From assembly GCA_022457065.1 (NCBI GenBank), contig JAJGBQ010000003.1:2728001-2792000 (forward strand): a DNA stretch of 64,000 bases, written 5' to 3'. Of this stretch, positions 53,663 to 64,000 are shown piece after piece. The position numbers were made by a program, and so were the translations under genes. The stretch is from Curvularia sp. ZM96. Lineage: Eukaryota > Ascomycota > Dothideomycetes > Pleosporales > Pleosporaceae. Below the pieces are notes generated by a model, which was not told the origin of the DNA, ran no database searches, and was given only the letters and a program-made list of their open reading frames with translations. Each line of letters starts with the position of its first letter. Positions within the stretch are counted from its first letter, which is position 1.

Positions 53663-54972
53663 ATGCTCGCATCTGCCTTTCGCGTTTGCAGTAAACCCCT
53701 CCTCCAGCAACCACTATCACAAGCCTGGAGAACTACAGCCCCGCCATTTAGACCACGACGCGCACGCACTCCGTCAGCGGCGACAGAACTCCATAGACAA
53801 ACGCGATGGTTGGCGAACGATGCATTGAAAGCGCGAATGGGCGCTGGAACGACTACGCCTGTTCCTGAGAATGCAGATCCGCCAAAGTCCAAGCCGCCAT
53901 TCTATTTTGCGACCGGATATGCGCTCTTCGCAAAGAGACCTTCAAGACCGTTTCCCCCGCCGTTCCTCTCCCTGCCCTCGACGAGTTTCTCGGAGCCACT
54001 AAGTACACACAACAAGAGTCGAGATCGGCGACCGACCGTGAATGGGCAGATGATTAGAGGGGTCACAAATGGCGACGACGCGGTGCTAGTCAGCGAGAGT
54101 TTCATTGCCGCAAACGATGGCGTAGGAGCATGGGCTACACGGGAGAAAGGACATGCAGCGTGAGTTAACCAAAGCCTTCTTACTTGTTGAACCCTTACCG
54201 ATGTCGCATAGTCTCTGGTCCCGCCTAATCGCCCACTTCTGGGCCCTCGAAGTCGAAGCCGCAACCTATAACGCCACGACACCTCCAGAACCAGTCGCCT
54301 ATCTGCAGACAGCCTACAAACTCACCCAGCAAGCCACCTCGAAGCCCAACGAGTGGCACGGCACAACTACTACATGCGGCGCCCTTCTCAGCACCGACAG
54401 CGAAGACCCAAACCACCCTATCCTCTACGTAACGCAACTCGGCGACTCCCAGATCCTCGTCATACGCCCGAGTAGCAGAGAAGTCATATTCAAGACACAG
54501 GAACAATGGCACTGGTTCGACTGTCCCCGGCAACTAGGCACAAATAGTCCCGACACACCGAGTCAAGATGCCATGCTGGATCGCGTGCAGATTCAGGAGG
54601 AAGATGTGGTGATTGCCATGACGGACGGCGTTGTGGATAATCTGTGGGAACACGAGATTGTGGAGAACGTGTGCGATAGCATCGAGAGGTGGGAGGCTGA
54701 TCAGCACAATGAGACTGAAGAGAAAAAGTATCCCGATGAGATGCAGTTTGTGGCTCAGCAACTGGTCAATGCTGCAAGGGATATTGCTTTGGATCCGTTT
54801 GCAGAATCTCCGTACATGGAGAAAGCTATCGACGAAGGTCTATCTATAGAAGGGGGTTAGTGGTTCCCCAAGTCCTCGATTGTGAGGTTCCATTCTCTTG
54901 CTAACATCTGGCTCAGGTAAACTCGACGATATAAGCGTCGTGGCGGCTCAATGCAAACGGCGAAAAGGCTGA
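53663..54972 (+). CDS. PTC7: PP2C-type phosphatase, PTC7 family
   Basis: Exons 53663-54159, 54212-54855 and 54917-54972 join in phase to 398 residues; introns of 52 and 61 nt. The N-terminus (MLASAFRVCSKPLLQQ, Arg-rich and lacking acids) is a mitochondrial presequence. The PP2C metal-binding motifs are seen as ANDGVGAWA, THGTTT-like GTTTTCGALL, VTQLGDSQILV and AMTDGVVDNLW, with the final Asp in KLDDISVVAAQ encoded by the small third exon. Yeast Ptc7 is a mitochondrial Mn/Mg-dependent phosphatase that activates coenzyme Q synthesis by dephosphorylating Coq7. Start chosen at ATG 53663; the longer frame begins with a non-ATG codon. Confidence 0.9.
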
Positions 54973-55654
54973 GACTTCAGCCTTGGGATTCAGAAGACTG
55001 GAATCATACGAAAACACCATATTCATATTCTACGACTCGCCAATGTCGAACTTCATGTACGAGGATAGTACGTACGCGGTTCCCTCTATGATGGGGAATG
55101 GCCGAAGCGGACGTTATAATGAGGCCGTGTACCATCCATGGCGCAATCCACCCACAGCACACACAGAAAGTGGGCCAAATCTCAGATCGCCAAACACCGC
55201 TCAGAGCACGAAACGATAATGGAGAATTGGCAGTGCAAAGGGATAAGTCTAGCATCATATGACACGTGTTTTGAAAAAGCACAACATCGAGCGGGAGGTG
55301 AGAGAAAATTATAGGACATTTCATCGCAATACATACTCAAGTTACCCATGTGGTTGCCCAAGGCCTAGCACGGCATTGCGCGCCTGCTGATCCTGGCAAC
55401 GTTCTAAATCGTCATGCTAGCTATACTTACTTTTGATTGCGTGTAACTGCGGTCCTCAATGATGCATGGGCGAGGATTTCAGTGATATCGTTTTGAGAAG
55501 TCAAGGTTGATAGCGTTCAGAACACAGAGTTCTTTTACTCGGTTCCACGACCGAGACATATGTAGATTATAGTCTGCGGATACGCGGCATCAATAGTGGA
55601 GGCCATAAAAGCTCAACTACTCCCTCAGCTGCGTTCCCTTCGGACTGGCGATCC
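54973..55654. other. Intergenic between convergent genes
   Basis: About 0.7 kb of 3' flanks of PTC7 and the PWI/RS gene. Open frames here lack domains. Nothing else seen. Confidence 0.4.
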
Positions 55655-57003
55655 TCAAGGCGAGCGAGTGACACGGCGTCTGCCCTTACCAGCGTTGCTG
55701 CGAGATCGTGACCTGCTGGGGCTAGGCGAGCGTTTGCGCTTCTTGACGTCAGCGCGAGAATCGTTTGACTCAGCACCGGAAGAGGAGGAATATCTGCGTC
55801 GTCGCTCGCGCACAGGAGTTACAGATCGGGGAGACCTCGAAGGAGAGCGACGTCGACGGCGCGGAGGGCTGTGCGACGGTGACCTTGTTCGGAGCCTGGG
55901 CGCTGGTGAGCTCGATTTGTCACGGGGAGAGCTAGATCGTGAAGTGTGCTTAGGTGGCCTTCTCTTTTCCTGACCAGGAGACCGAGACCTGTCCCTAGCT
56001 TCCCGCCGTCTGGCAGGTGGGGAGTTGCTTCGTGAAGGAGACCTCCGTCGCGTGCGGCGAGGCGGAGACCTAGAACGATCAGAGGATGGCGAGCGACGCG
56101 TTCGGCGCCTGGGTGGACTGCGCGATGGTCCTGACGATGGTGAGCGACGTGTACGACGATATGGTGGGGATGCAGAGCGACTTGGAGAACGACGGCGCTC
56201 GCGAGACCTATCATAACGCCCTCCACGTCCGCGGCCTCCAGGGATATAAATGTCGCGTGCACGATTTGGTGGGGAGTGTCTTCTTCTGCTGTCACAGGTC
56301 AGCAATCTAGTCGTCTTGTCTAGAGGCATATTCCATACGGCGGTGATCTCGAGTCGCGCCGAGGAGGGCCTCTGTCAAAGTCTCTGCCTCGTCCTCTACG
56401 ATCGCTGCCACGATATCGTCCGCCTCCGCCGCCACGTCCGCGCTCGGGTCGGTCTGAACGCTCGCTTTGACGGAAAGAGTCTGTCATGGTGTTCTGTGCT
56501 TGTCCTTCGGCGCGGCGTGCATCAGCAGTGGCTTTGGAGAGCTGCAAATGATGTCAGTAACACTGGTGACATGAGCTGACAGTACGCCGTACCTGTTCTT
56601 TCTGTAATTCGGCCTTCTTCGCCTCCAAAAGCTCACGCGGTACACCCATGGGACTTTCCTGAGCACTGAGCATGAGGTTCCACAGCTCTTTGCAGAACGG
56701 TGCTGTTTCCTTGTCCAAGAAGCCCGTGAGCTGGATTTGGATTTCTTTAATTTTAGGCTAGGTGGGATCAGTATGGTTGAGAAGAATGAGCGGCCAAAAG
56801 ATACTAACAAACTGACTCTGCTCAAGCAAGTTGTAGCACGTCTCGACTATTATGTCATCTTCATCGCCGAGGATGGTAGTGATCTTGTTGGCAATCCACC
56901 TTTTCATCAGGTCGATGTTGACCTTCTCGATGTCCACTTTCTTGTCAAACTCTGGTGGGAACTTGGTCGCCTTGAGGCGCTTCTGGTCGATGCTGAGCGC
57001 CAT
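55655..57003 (-). CDS. PWI-domain, RS-rich splicing factor (SRRM1-like)
   Basis: Exons 57003-56809, 56757-56593, 56541-56339 and 56288-55655 join in phase to 398 residues; introns of 50-52 nt. The PWI domain occupies about residues 15-110 (FPPEFDKKVDIEKVNIDLMK, RWIANKITTILGDED, QIQLTGFLDKETAPFCKELW). A helical linker with LEAKKAELQKEQLSKATADA leads to an RGG-like patch (GRGGGGGRYRGSDRRGRGRD) and a long Arg/Ser repeat region (RSRERRRSPSRSASP and similar). PWI domains bind nucleic acid; SRRM1 (SRm160) is a splicing coactivator in the exon-junction network. Together with PRP16 this is the second splicing gene of the window. Assignment to SRRM1 rests on architecture. Confidence 0.87.
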
Positions 57004-57576
57004 GGCTGCGGGTGGTGGTCAAGTTGAGTAGCGCGAGAGCGTGAGGTCTATGGTGAGAGGGACGCGACGTTGAAAGCTAGGTAGAGCTCACATGGGTCCA
57101 CCGCGGGCTTGGCAACCACCTCGAGTATTACGTCAGTCGTTCATGCAGGTACGACCATCACGCTAAACTCGACGGGGTTGAGTATCCTTCTAACCTTGCA
57201 GGTGGATATATACTTTCCTCGACCCAGATCTTCGCAAATCGCGCCGTGTAGTAATTTGTCCATTGATCCGTATAGTTGGCTGCTTCCCAGGCTGGCTTTG
57301 CACTCACCTTGCGGTATTCGCACGCACCAACTGGGAATGCACCTCCCACTATGGCCATCACCTCTTCCTGCCATCTTACAGCTTACTTGACTCCGTCATG
57401 GCTTCCATTATGATCTTTCGATACAAAAACACCTCTTCGTGCCGTGTTCCACTTCAATTACCACCTCCTTGTGCCATCATACAGTTTTCCGTCTCCCATT
57501 CGTCCTCATCTAATTACTGTTTGCAGCCTTCTTCTTCAGCACCTCTGATATATCCATCAGCCAGTCCTCAATCACC
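57004..57576. promoter_or_regulatory. Divergent promoter region of PWI/RS gene and repeat protein
   Basis: A 573-bp interval between two divergent start codons. The right half is pyrimidine-rich (CTTCTTCAGCACC, CTCCTTGTGCC), typical of a fungal 5' leader. No TATA box stands out. Confidence 0.4.
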
Positions 57577-58268
57577 ATGACAAGTCTTTCCACAGTACCT
57601 AATTTGTCCGCACCAACCAACCAGCTCGGAACTGCCACGGAGTCTTCGTCCGCTCAGTCGTTCGCCAGTGCAGCGCCTCTCCCCAGCACAACTGAGCCAG
57701 CTACAGCTCCAGCGCCTCTTCCTACCACAACAGAGACAGTTATAGATGCAGCGCCTCAGTCTGTGCCAGACGCAATTCCAGCTGCACCTTCAGCAACAAC
57801 CTCAACTGCGCCAGCACCAGAGTCTCTGCCGACGACCGAGCCAGCTTTGTCAGTACCCGCCGTAGAACCAGTGGTAACAGAACCTACACCAACTCTTCCC
57901 GTAGCGCCTATTCCTATGGTGCCTATTCCTCTGGCATCTCTGCAGACAGGAACTCTACCAACTATACCGGTTGCCATTCCCACCGCAGGGACAGACGTAC
58001 CACAGACGGTCTCTACTACACAACTGCCTGTAGCAGTACCAGTTGCTTCTCTGCCAGCCGGAACACTAACCACCATACCATTGGCTGTTCCTACCACTGG
58101 GACAGATGCATCACAGATGATCCCTACAACACAGTTGCCTGTAGCAGTGCCTCCGGTTGATTCCCCACCCACAACCGCCGCAGCAGTGTCTGAGACACTA
58201 GCAAAGCCAGCATCTGCAATTGCTCCATCAATTGCAACGACGTCCAAGTGAGTTTATTCAACCACTTG

Positions 58269-58302
<34 letters not shown>

Positions 58303-58474
58303 ATTAACATCACCCAGAACGATGCGCAAACGCGATATGATCAAACTAATCCGACCGATGCTCGCAATTGCACCCGAATGCTTTCCCATTCTTGTGCTGC
58401 TCGCTCAGAAAAATGCAGCGGGTACGAACATCAAGCCCATCATCGATCTCATGCTAGCGGCTGCTGGTCCATGA
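57577..58474 (+). CDS. Pro/Thr-rich tandem-repeat protein of unknown function
   Basis: Exons 57577-58247 and 58318-58474 join in phase to 275 residues across a 70-nt intron that contains a (CA)n run. Residues 1-222 are Ala/Pro/Thr/Ser/Val-rich and almost free of charge; inside lie two 37-residue tandem units, each beginning P-[LV]-A-S-L and ending TTQLPVAV. The C-terminal 50 residues are different: KTMRKRDMIKLIRPML, then CFPILVLLAQKNAAG and PIIDLMLAA, i.e. a short basic helix and a hydrophobic stretch. There is no N-terminal signal peptide. The Pro/Thr-rich part resembles mucin-like or wall-associated sequence, but without a secretion signal this is not assigned. Could be a disordered regulatory protein. 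Confidence 0.65.
57931..58152 (+). repeat. Two 111-nt coding tandem repeats
   Basis: Two adjacent units of 37 codons (PLASLQTGTLPTIPV... and PVASLPAGTLTTIPL...) share about two thirds of residues. Frame is kept, so copy number changes would give length variants. Confidence 0.7.
58272..58300. repeat. (CA)14 microsatellite in an intron
   Basis: Uninterrupted CA dinucleotides within the 70-nt intron of the repeat-protein gene, between donor GTGAGT and acceptor CCCAG. Length change would alter intron size but not the protein. Confidence 0.9.
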
Positions 58475-59033
58475 ATCGAGTTTGAAGACTGGTGTCTGGA
58501 TCGGGGTTGTGAACTGCGGGTCTACCTTCCTTTATCCTTTGCCTAGGGTGCTGCTGTTATCTTGTAGGTTAACTGGCTAGATGTTATTCCTACGTCTATT
58601 CATAATTGATCTGCCTTGTTCCTCCACAGGCCTTCCGTTCTTCTCTTCTAGCACATTGACCACTACTCGTCTCCATAGGTGTTCGTAACCCTTATTGCGG
58701 GCTCTCGATGCTCCTTGGATCACCCGATTGCAGAGAGAGCGAGATGGCTCTATTGACACACACTACTGCTCCTTCGCTCAGTCCGAAAAGGCGTGGTCTC
58801 AAACCCTTCACAAGGCAGAGCAACTAACGCGAGACGAGGGAGTGCATGCCACCATATCTGACTCGACCGTCCTCCCTTCGCAGCCCGTCCGCATAGCGCG
58901 CAGCCATTGCCCCCATCCTCAACCCTCATATCTTCACACCTGCCCTGCTCTGCCTTTTAGCTCCTCCTCTCAATGCCAGTCGCTCTCCCATCACACCATC
59001 ACAAAAACTCCATCATCCCATTGCCTACTCTAC
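58475..59033. other. Intergenic between convergent genes
   Basis: About 0.56 kb, pyrimidine-rich near 58860-59030 on the plus strand. Open frames on both strands (58577-58759 minus; 58695-59060 plus) have no domain. Nothing definite. Confidence 0.35.
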
Positions 59034-59465
59034 TCACCCCCCAACCGCCCTCTCCACTAGCCCCCTCGCCTCCTCAAGCACCCTACTCAACTCCCCCCTC
59101 TTTTGCGCCTCCTTGACTTCAACATGTAACTTGAGCAGATCCTTTGCGCGCTTCAAATCGGGATCTGAGTCGTCTTGCCGCTGTGTGGGGTCTGCATCAG
59201 CAGCCGCAGCGTCGGTGGCAGCGGCAGTAGTGGTTGTTGTTGTGGTAGTGGAGGGAGAAGAGTCCGAGCGAGCGGATACGAGGGCGAGGGCGGCGGTGGG
59301 GTCCTGTCGGATAATACTTGTGAGTTTTGGGTCAAGAGAGGAAGACGGAGAGGGAAAGGTAGGCAACGGAAGGGAACGTACGCAGACGCGTAGAGAGACG
59401 AGGTCAGAGAGGATTTCGGCGAGTTGCATGGTGTTTTGTTTCTCTGGGACGGGGTCTTGTGCCAT
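59034..59465 (-). CDS. Small conserved-looking protein of unknown function
   Basis: The frame from ATG 59465 to 59034 is open throughout (143 residues). A probable 78-nt intron (59381-59304; donor GTACGT, acceptor CAG) would give 117 residues with the exons 59465-59382 and 59303-59034. Because the intron is a multiple of three and has no stop, both forms are translatable. The N-terminus has a helix (MQLAEILSDLVSLR), the middle a Thr/Ala-rich linker (TTTTTTTTAAATDA) and the C-terminus an amphipathic helix DLKRAKDLLKLHVEVKEAQK with a following EEARGLVERAV. Helical segments of this kind are common in small subunits of multiprotein complexes. I do not recognise the family. Confidence 0.6.
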   Translation of the reverse strand: MAQDPVPEKQNTMQLAEILSDLVSLRVCVRSLPLPTFPSPSSSLDPKLTSIIRQDPTAALALVSARSDSSPSTTTTTTTTAAATDAAAADADPTQRQDDSDPDLKRAKDLLKLHVEVKEAQKRGELSRVLEEARGLVERAVGG

Positions 59466-59957
59466 TTGTTTGATTTGCTTGCTGAATATGATTCGGTGTT
59501 GGATTCGTGTCTCTTCTTCTTCTTCTCTCTCTCTCTCTCTCTCTCTCTTTTTTGAGGTTTCCAGTGGTTAAATTAGGGTTGACAGAATTCACGTATCAAG
59601 CGCAGGTTATCTGTTTTAGGAAAAATAGGGTCTGGTAAAACAAATTGACAGTTCCAAGGGCGAGAATGTACTGTATGTACCAGGGAAGCTCTGACGTTGC
59701 CAGACGCCGCTGGCTTGCCCCTCTGCCCCACGCTTTCGGGTCGCAGCTCGTAGCGTGTTTTTTCCGTGGAGAAGAGCTCAAACCCCCCCGCGCGTCAACT
59801 GCCGGATGAGTCCTTTGCCGATGTCGCGCGCGCGCAACGTAGTCCTAGCTAGCTACCTTTGTGCATCTGACTTTGCTTTCTGGACAATCCTTTGTTTTTG
59901 GTAATATCAATCTTTTAGAACAACTGTCTTACAGAGCGAATATTTCGTCAGTTGGCA
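59466..59957. promoter_or_regulatory. Divergent promoter of the 59465 gene and FAHD1-like gene
   Basis: A 492-bp interval between divergent starts with a (TC)n repeat close to the left gene and a GC-rich stretch (CCCCCCCGCGCG near 59785). No TATA box stands out. Confidence 0.4.
59524..59548. repeat. (TC)12 microsatellite
   Basis: Continuous TC dinucleotides, about 60 bp upstream of the minus-strand ATG at 59465, so GA-rich in the leader of that gene's transcript or its promoter. Confidence 0.9.
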
Positions 59958-60947
59958 ATGGCTAGTATACAAGCTATCAGGGCGAATTGCCGCAAGGTAT
60001 GTACTGCATGATTGTCCAGGGGAGAATACATGAGGAAATGAGAGAAGGAAAAGAGCTCGGGGAAACGCGATTGGAATAGGGCGATGGCGGGATGAGAGAG
60101 ATACAGACTTTTGTCCTGTGACATCCCATGTTCATTAAGAAATAGAGCTTGGGAAACAAGAACCTAGTTACAGGTTACGAACATGACTAATTTCTTCTCA
60201 AGGTAATGTGCATTGGCAGAAACTATGCCGATCACATTAAGGAGCTTTCGAGTGCGACACCCAAGCAGCCCTTCTTCTTTCTCAAGCCCCCCTCGTCTAT
60301 TCTGCTTCCTGGCGCTGGGCCTGTACTGCGACCGCGGGGTGTGATCATGCACTACGAGGTTGAGCTGGGTCTCGTCATGGGCAAGACGATCAGGGATCTT
60401 CACCCAGAGGATACCAAGGGTGCAATGGATGCAATCGAGGGTATGTTAAATGCAATATCTAAATACCTACCTGTAATCCACAATCCACGGCAAAAACATG
60501 ACATTGACGTTTCCCACAGGCTACATCCTCGCCATCGATATGACGGCGCGAAACGTGCAAGACGAGGCCAAGAGGAAAGGACTCCCGTGGTCCATTGCAA
60601 AGGGCTTCGACACCTTCATGCCCATTAGTAACTTCATTGCCAAGAACCGGATCCCGAATCCACAGAATGCTCATCTTTGGCTCTCTGTCAACAATGAGAT
60701 GAAGCAGTCTGACAACACTGAACTGATGCTTTTCCGAATTCCACGACAGCTAAGCGATATTAGCAGGGTGATGACACTGGACAAGGGTGACATTGTCCTT
60801 ACTGGTACTCCAAAGGGCGTAGGTCCAGTGAAGACTGGTGATATCATGCGTGCGGGTATCAAAGTTGATGGAAAGGATATTGAAGAGGCGAGCATGGAAG
60901 TACCAGTCGCAGACCGCGAGGGGTTGTATGAGTTTAGCGAGACATAG
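59958..60947 (+). CDS. FAHD1: Fumarylacetoacetate hydrolase-family acylpyruvase (FAHD1-like)
   Basis: Exons 59958-59996, 60203-60440 and 60520-60947 join in phase to 234 residues. The first 13 codons (MASIQAIRANCRK) are separated from the rest by a 206-nt intron. The FAH fold has VMCIGRNYADHIKEL, PFFFLKPPSSIL, the metal-binding Glu pair in HYEVELGLVMGK, AIDMTARNVQDEAK, GLPWSIAKGFDTF and GDIVLTGTPKGVGPV. Relatives hydrolyse acylpyruvates and decarboxylate oxaloacetate, in mitochondria in animals. The short basic start could be a mitochondrial signal, but is weak. Length agrees with human FAHD1 (224). The first exon is the least certain part. Confidence 0.9.
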
Positions 60948-61086
60948 GCGCCGATGTCTAGGTGTCCGTAGTAATAATCGAAAAGAGTATGAAAAGCCAC
61001 AGACTCCTGGGGGATGAGTGGGAGCGTCGAAACATTGCATCATATGTGTTGCTTTGCTTCACTTACAGCTCGTCGTAACAATAGGA

Positions 61087-62757
61087 TTAGCTGGCTGAGA
61101 TCTCCTCCTGTGGAGAAGTGGTGTCTTTCTGGTCTCCTTGCCCAAGATGAAGTTTCACGATCAACCGTCTCTGTCCCCTCGAGTTCGTGCTTACTGGCGG
61201 CGGAGGTGCAGGAGTAGGGTTTTTCTTGCGTGAAGCAGCTGCCTTTGCCCTCCTCGAACGCGTAGTAGTAGAGGCTGGCTTTGCTGGGACCACTGGCTCT
61301 TGTTCACTCGGTTCTTCTACTTTACACTGATTTTGAGTCTTTCTAGTACTCCTGCTAGCAGCCTGGCTCGCTCCATTGGTATTGGCTTTATTCCCAGCAC
61401 GTTGCTTGGCAGGAGTTGCCTTGAGTTTCTTGCGTGGCGGGGACGCTGGCTCGGTTTTCTGCGCTGGTTGAGTCTCCGAGGCAGCATCTGCTCCTGTCAT
61501 TGCATGCGGTTCTTCTTCTTTAGCCAGATTTTTCTTGGCTTGAGATCTCGTCTGTCGCTGGGTCTGAAGCGTGCAATCTGGCTGCTTCCGTTTCCCTGGT
61601 GGTTTCCTCTCTACAAGCTGTGTTGGGGGAGCCTCACTGGTTAGACCGTTGGCTTTGGAGCGTCCACGAGCTTGGCGTTGAGGCGCAGGTGCAGGTGCAG
61701 GTAAAAGTTCAGGTATAGGTGCAGGTACAGATACAACTGGAGGCGCAGGTTCGGGTTCGGGTTCAGCTGCAGGCTTACTCTGCCAATTCCTTCTAGAAAC
61801 AAGCTGTGTAGGTGGCGGAGAACTGTGAAGAAGTCCAGGCCCTGGGTTTTCATCCGGTGAGGGTTGTGCATTTTGCTCTTCCATAGGCTGTGGCAACTTT
61901 GCATCGTGAATTGATGGCCGTTGTAACAGCCTCCGTCGAGCTGATATGATAGAACGGCCTTTGGGAGGAGATGTCGTATGAAAATCAACAGGGTTTCTGT
62001 ATTACTTTTAGTACCATACTCAGCGATCCCCGTCTTGATGAATTACTCACACTTCTTGTATCTCCTCATGTATAGGCATCTGCGGAAGTGGGCTTTCCTC
62101 ATTATCAGACGCGATCGTTAAATCTGATATCTCAGTGTCCAATTTCCGGGATGGCATCAGCTCTTCCCTAACTTCTGCCCTAGATTGGACGCCTGTTCTT
62201 GATTGCATTGGGCACGACGCATCTCTTTCCTGCAGAGACCTAAGACGATCGACTTCTCTTTCCAGACCTTGAATCCGTTGTGCATCTTCTCTCCGGCCAT
62301 GCTCAAGAACGTCAAGGCGTCGCAGCACATCCTCAATGCCCACATTGTCACACAAAAATCTGTCCAGCTTTTCCGAAACATGAGAAACCTTGATGTCGAA
62401 TTCACTCTGCTTCTGCCTTACATCCTTGTTTGTGTCAACGAAGACGCCCAGCCGGGTTATTTCGCCAGATGCCCACTTCTCAAAAGCTTTGTCGTCATTC
62501 TTCGCCTCGATAGCAGCGAATTGTTGTTCCAAGTCACGAATTCGTGATGTAGCGGCTTCGGCAGCCTCTGTAACAGCCTCAGCCGTTCGTATTCGAGCAT
62601 TGTGTTCCTCATGTCGTTTCTGGAGCGCTCGCATCTCTGTGAGAAGGTAGGCATGCTGCTTCTTCATCTCAGGTCCCCAGAGCAGTGCTTCCGCTGATGC
62701 GAAAGGAATGCGTGAAGGACCAGCATCATTGGCCGTACTGGGCCGGCGGGATGTCAT
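61087..62757 (-). CDS. Coiled-coil protein with basic C-terminal half, unknown function
   Basis: Exons 62757-62051 and 61996-61087 join in phase to 538 residues across a 54-nt intron (GTGAGT...TACAG). The first 190 residues after a short Ser/Pro start are coiled coil (LLTEMRALQKRHEEHNARI; RIRDLEQQFAAIEAKN; LDVLEHGRREDAQRIQGLER). Then an acidic segment, and a long Pro/Ala- and Lys/Arg-rich part (PEPEPAPPVVSVPAPIPE; SRSTRKTQNQCKVEE; RSRRAKAAASRKK) with several basic clusters fit for nuclear import. The end carries RGQRRLIVKLHLG. Possibly a nuclear scaffold or chromatin-associated protein; I do not recognise the family. Convergent with the FAHD1-like gene. Confidence 0.7.
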
Positions 62758-63110
62758 GTGGAGGGCGGTTGCAATGATTCAGGCCAGGAGTAGGCGAGTT
62801 GAACAGTGTGGTGGAGGGAATCAGATTCGACCTGCAAGCGTTGAGACGGTGCAAGCGGCGAAGAGTAGAACAGCGTCAGTCACAAGACGGACTCGAGGGT
62901 GAGCCTCAGATGCGCTAGAGTGCGGACAAGATTGGCGCTTGTGGTGGGTCTGATGAAAGAGGCATGCACGACGCTGGGTGCGACTTCTTCCTCTAACCTC
63001 AGCCAACAACCTCCACGCTTCGAATCAACATCACCTGACAATTACGGGCGCAAATGAAGTGAATCTTTCTTATTTCATGCTACCTACTAAGTGCCTCTTA
63101 CCTCACTACC
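62758..63110. other. Intergenic
   Basis: Promoter of the coiled-coil gene and 3' flank of the Smr gene, both on the minus strand. No other feature seen. Confidence 0.4.
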
Positions 63111-64000
63111 TCATACAGTCCGCTTTGGCCCTTTCGGTGCATCCGCCACATCATCTCTCTTCATGATGCGGATCTTTGCGTCCTTGTTGTCTGCGTCTGA
63201 TTCTGACTCCTTTGCCCGCTCGGCGACGCTCTTGTCATAACTGCTCGGGTCGATACCAAGAATACCACCGACGTTATTACGATCTCCAGGTACGGAGAAC
63301 TCGCGGAAAGCATATCTCCACTCGTTCAAGAAAGCCCGGATAGCCTTTCCAACCTTGTCCTTGCCATTCTTTGAATGGTGGCCGGTTCCAGTGATGGCAT
63401 AAACTGGACGGGAAGATGAGCTATGCTTCAGCAGAATACCCTCAAGATAGGATACCGATTCGTCTGGATGCAGACCTGGCGAGGTCAGCAATGATTCTAT
63501 GGATGGTTTGACGAGGACAGATACGTACCGTGAAGATCAACATACAGTTCCTTCGACTCGTCGTTGTCCTTGTTACGCTCTTCGTAGAGGATACGAGCAG
63601 CTTCGCGGTGAGCCTCACGCATCAGGTTGTTCTCGCTCTGCCCCCTAAGACTAAGAGCTTTAGCCGCGCGCGAGTCGCTGCGGTTCCAAGCCTGAGCAGC
63701 ACTAATGCATGTTAGTATGCTCGTGCTAGTTGATTCGTAATGCTTACCTCTGCAGGAACTTGTTGCGCAGACTGCCATGCTTAAAAGCCTCGGCACGAGC
63801 ATCGAGATAGGCCTGGTTGCCTTTTTCGCCCGTCACCAGCCAAGGGATGTGCTGAGGAGCCGGTATCGCCTGCGCAGCCACACTGTTCTCACGAGATCCG
63901 TTGAAACTCTTGGCCGGCCTTAGGGCCTTTCGAACTGGAGTTGCAGGAGCTGGCGAAGGCGACATGCGGACAACATCTGCGAGGCTATTGGGGCCTGTGG
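63111..64000 (-). CDS. DUF1771-Smr domain protein, partial (cut by right edge)
   Basis: Exons 63475-63111, 63701-63529 and at least 64000-63748 join in phase; the frame is still open at the window end, so the N-terminus is missing (an in-frame ATG at 63965 is possible but probably internal). DUF1771 spans DARAEAFKHGSLRNKFLQ through AAQAWNRSDSRAAKALSLRG and REAHREAARILYEERN. The Smr domain follows with YVDLHGLHPDESVSYLEGIL, VYAITGTGHHS and AIRAFLNEWRYAFRE (D-L-H and T-G-x-G-x-H-S motifs present). Smr domains are endonucleases or nucleic-acid binders; in yeast Cue2 such a protein cuts mRNA at stalled ribosomes. Whether CUE domains precede here cannot be seen. Confidence 0.88.

Overview
The window is nuclear DNA of a filamentous ascomycete. 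The genes have short GT-AG introns (about 47-105 nt, often with a CTAAT, CTAAC or CTGAC branch site), dense gene packing, several CT-rich 5' regions, and protein families typical of Pezizomycotina: HET domain, DUF3176, DUF3807, FAS1, dynactin p50 and a fungal CBS-pair protein. The LLRLPPE-type paralogs and the HET/ankyrin content suggest Dothideomycetes, probably Pleosporales. The species is not determinable from this sequence alone. No prokaryotic operons, CRISPR arrays, rRNA genes or intact transposons were seen.

Layout. 1-10 kb is an accessory region: the tail of an MFS transporter, an ankyrin gene, a phenylalanine/aromatic ammonia-lyase with a short repeat tail, a decayed non-coding stretch, two small orphan genes and a HET (heterokaryon incompatibility) gene. 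10.6-30 kb is a housekeeping block: mitoribosomal mL54, a Ser-rich unknown, PWP1, the splicing helicase PRP16, the 2OG oxygenase TPA1, dynamitin, ARPC2 and UTP12. A pseudogene lies between dynamitin and ARPC2. 29.9-42 kb is accessory again: carboxylesterase, DUF3176 membrane protein, MFS transporter, an orphan, and a convergent pair of related LLRLPPE genes. 42-64 kb is mostly conserved genes: DUF3807, FAS1, NAD(P)H-hydrate dehydratase, PWWP, CBS, PTC7-type phosphatase, PWI/RS splicing factor, FAH-family hydrolase, coiled-coil protein and an Smr protein cut by the right edge. An AT-rich island near 52.2-53.4 kb interrupts it.

Functional links. Several genes serve ribosome production or translation (mL54, PWP1, UTP12, TPA1), splicing (PRP16, PWI/RS protein) or the cytoskeleton (dynamitin, ARPC2). 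Genes are independently transcribed, many from shared divergent promoters (PWP1/PRP16, ARPC2/UTP12, DUF3807/FAS1).

Most notable observations: (i) a two-exon gene at 52449-52744 whose spliced product is an 81-residue predicted secreted protein with eight cysteines in the mature part, in the AT-rich island; (ii) an intron-containing tRNA-Leu(AAG) gene inside the unusually long intron of the FAS1 gene; (iii) the convergent paralog pair with identical first-exon length but one intron present in only one copy; (iv) an ammonia-lyase with a non-standard substrate-selectivity dyad and an Asn-Gly repeat tail.

All exon models were assembled by hand from splice motifs and reading-frame phase, without transcripts or database searches.
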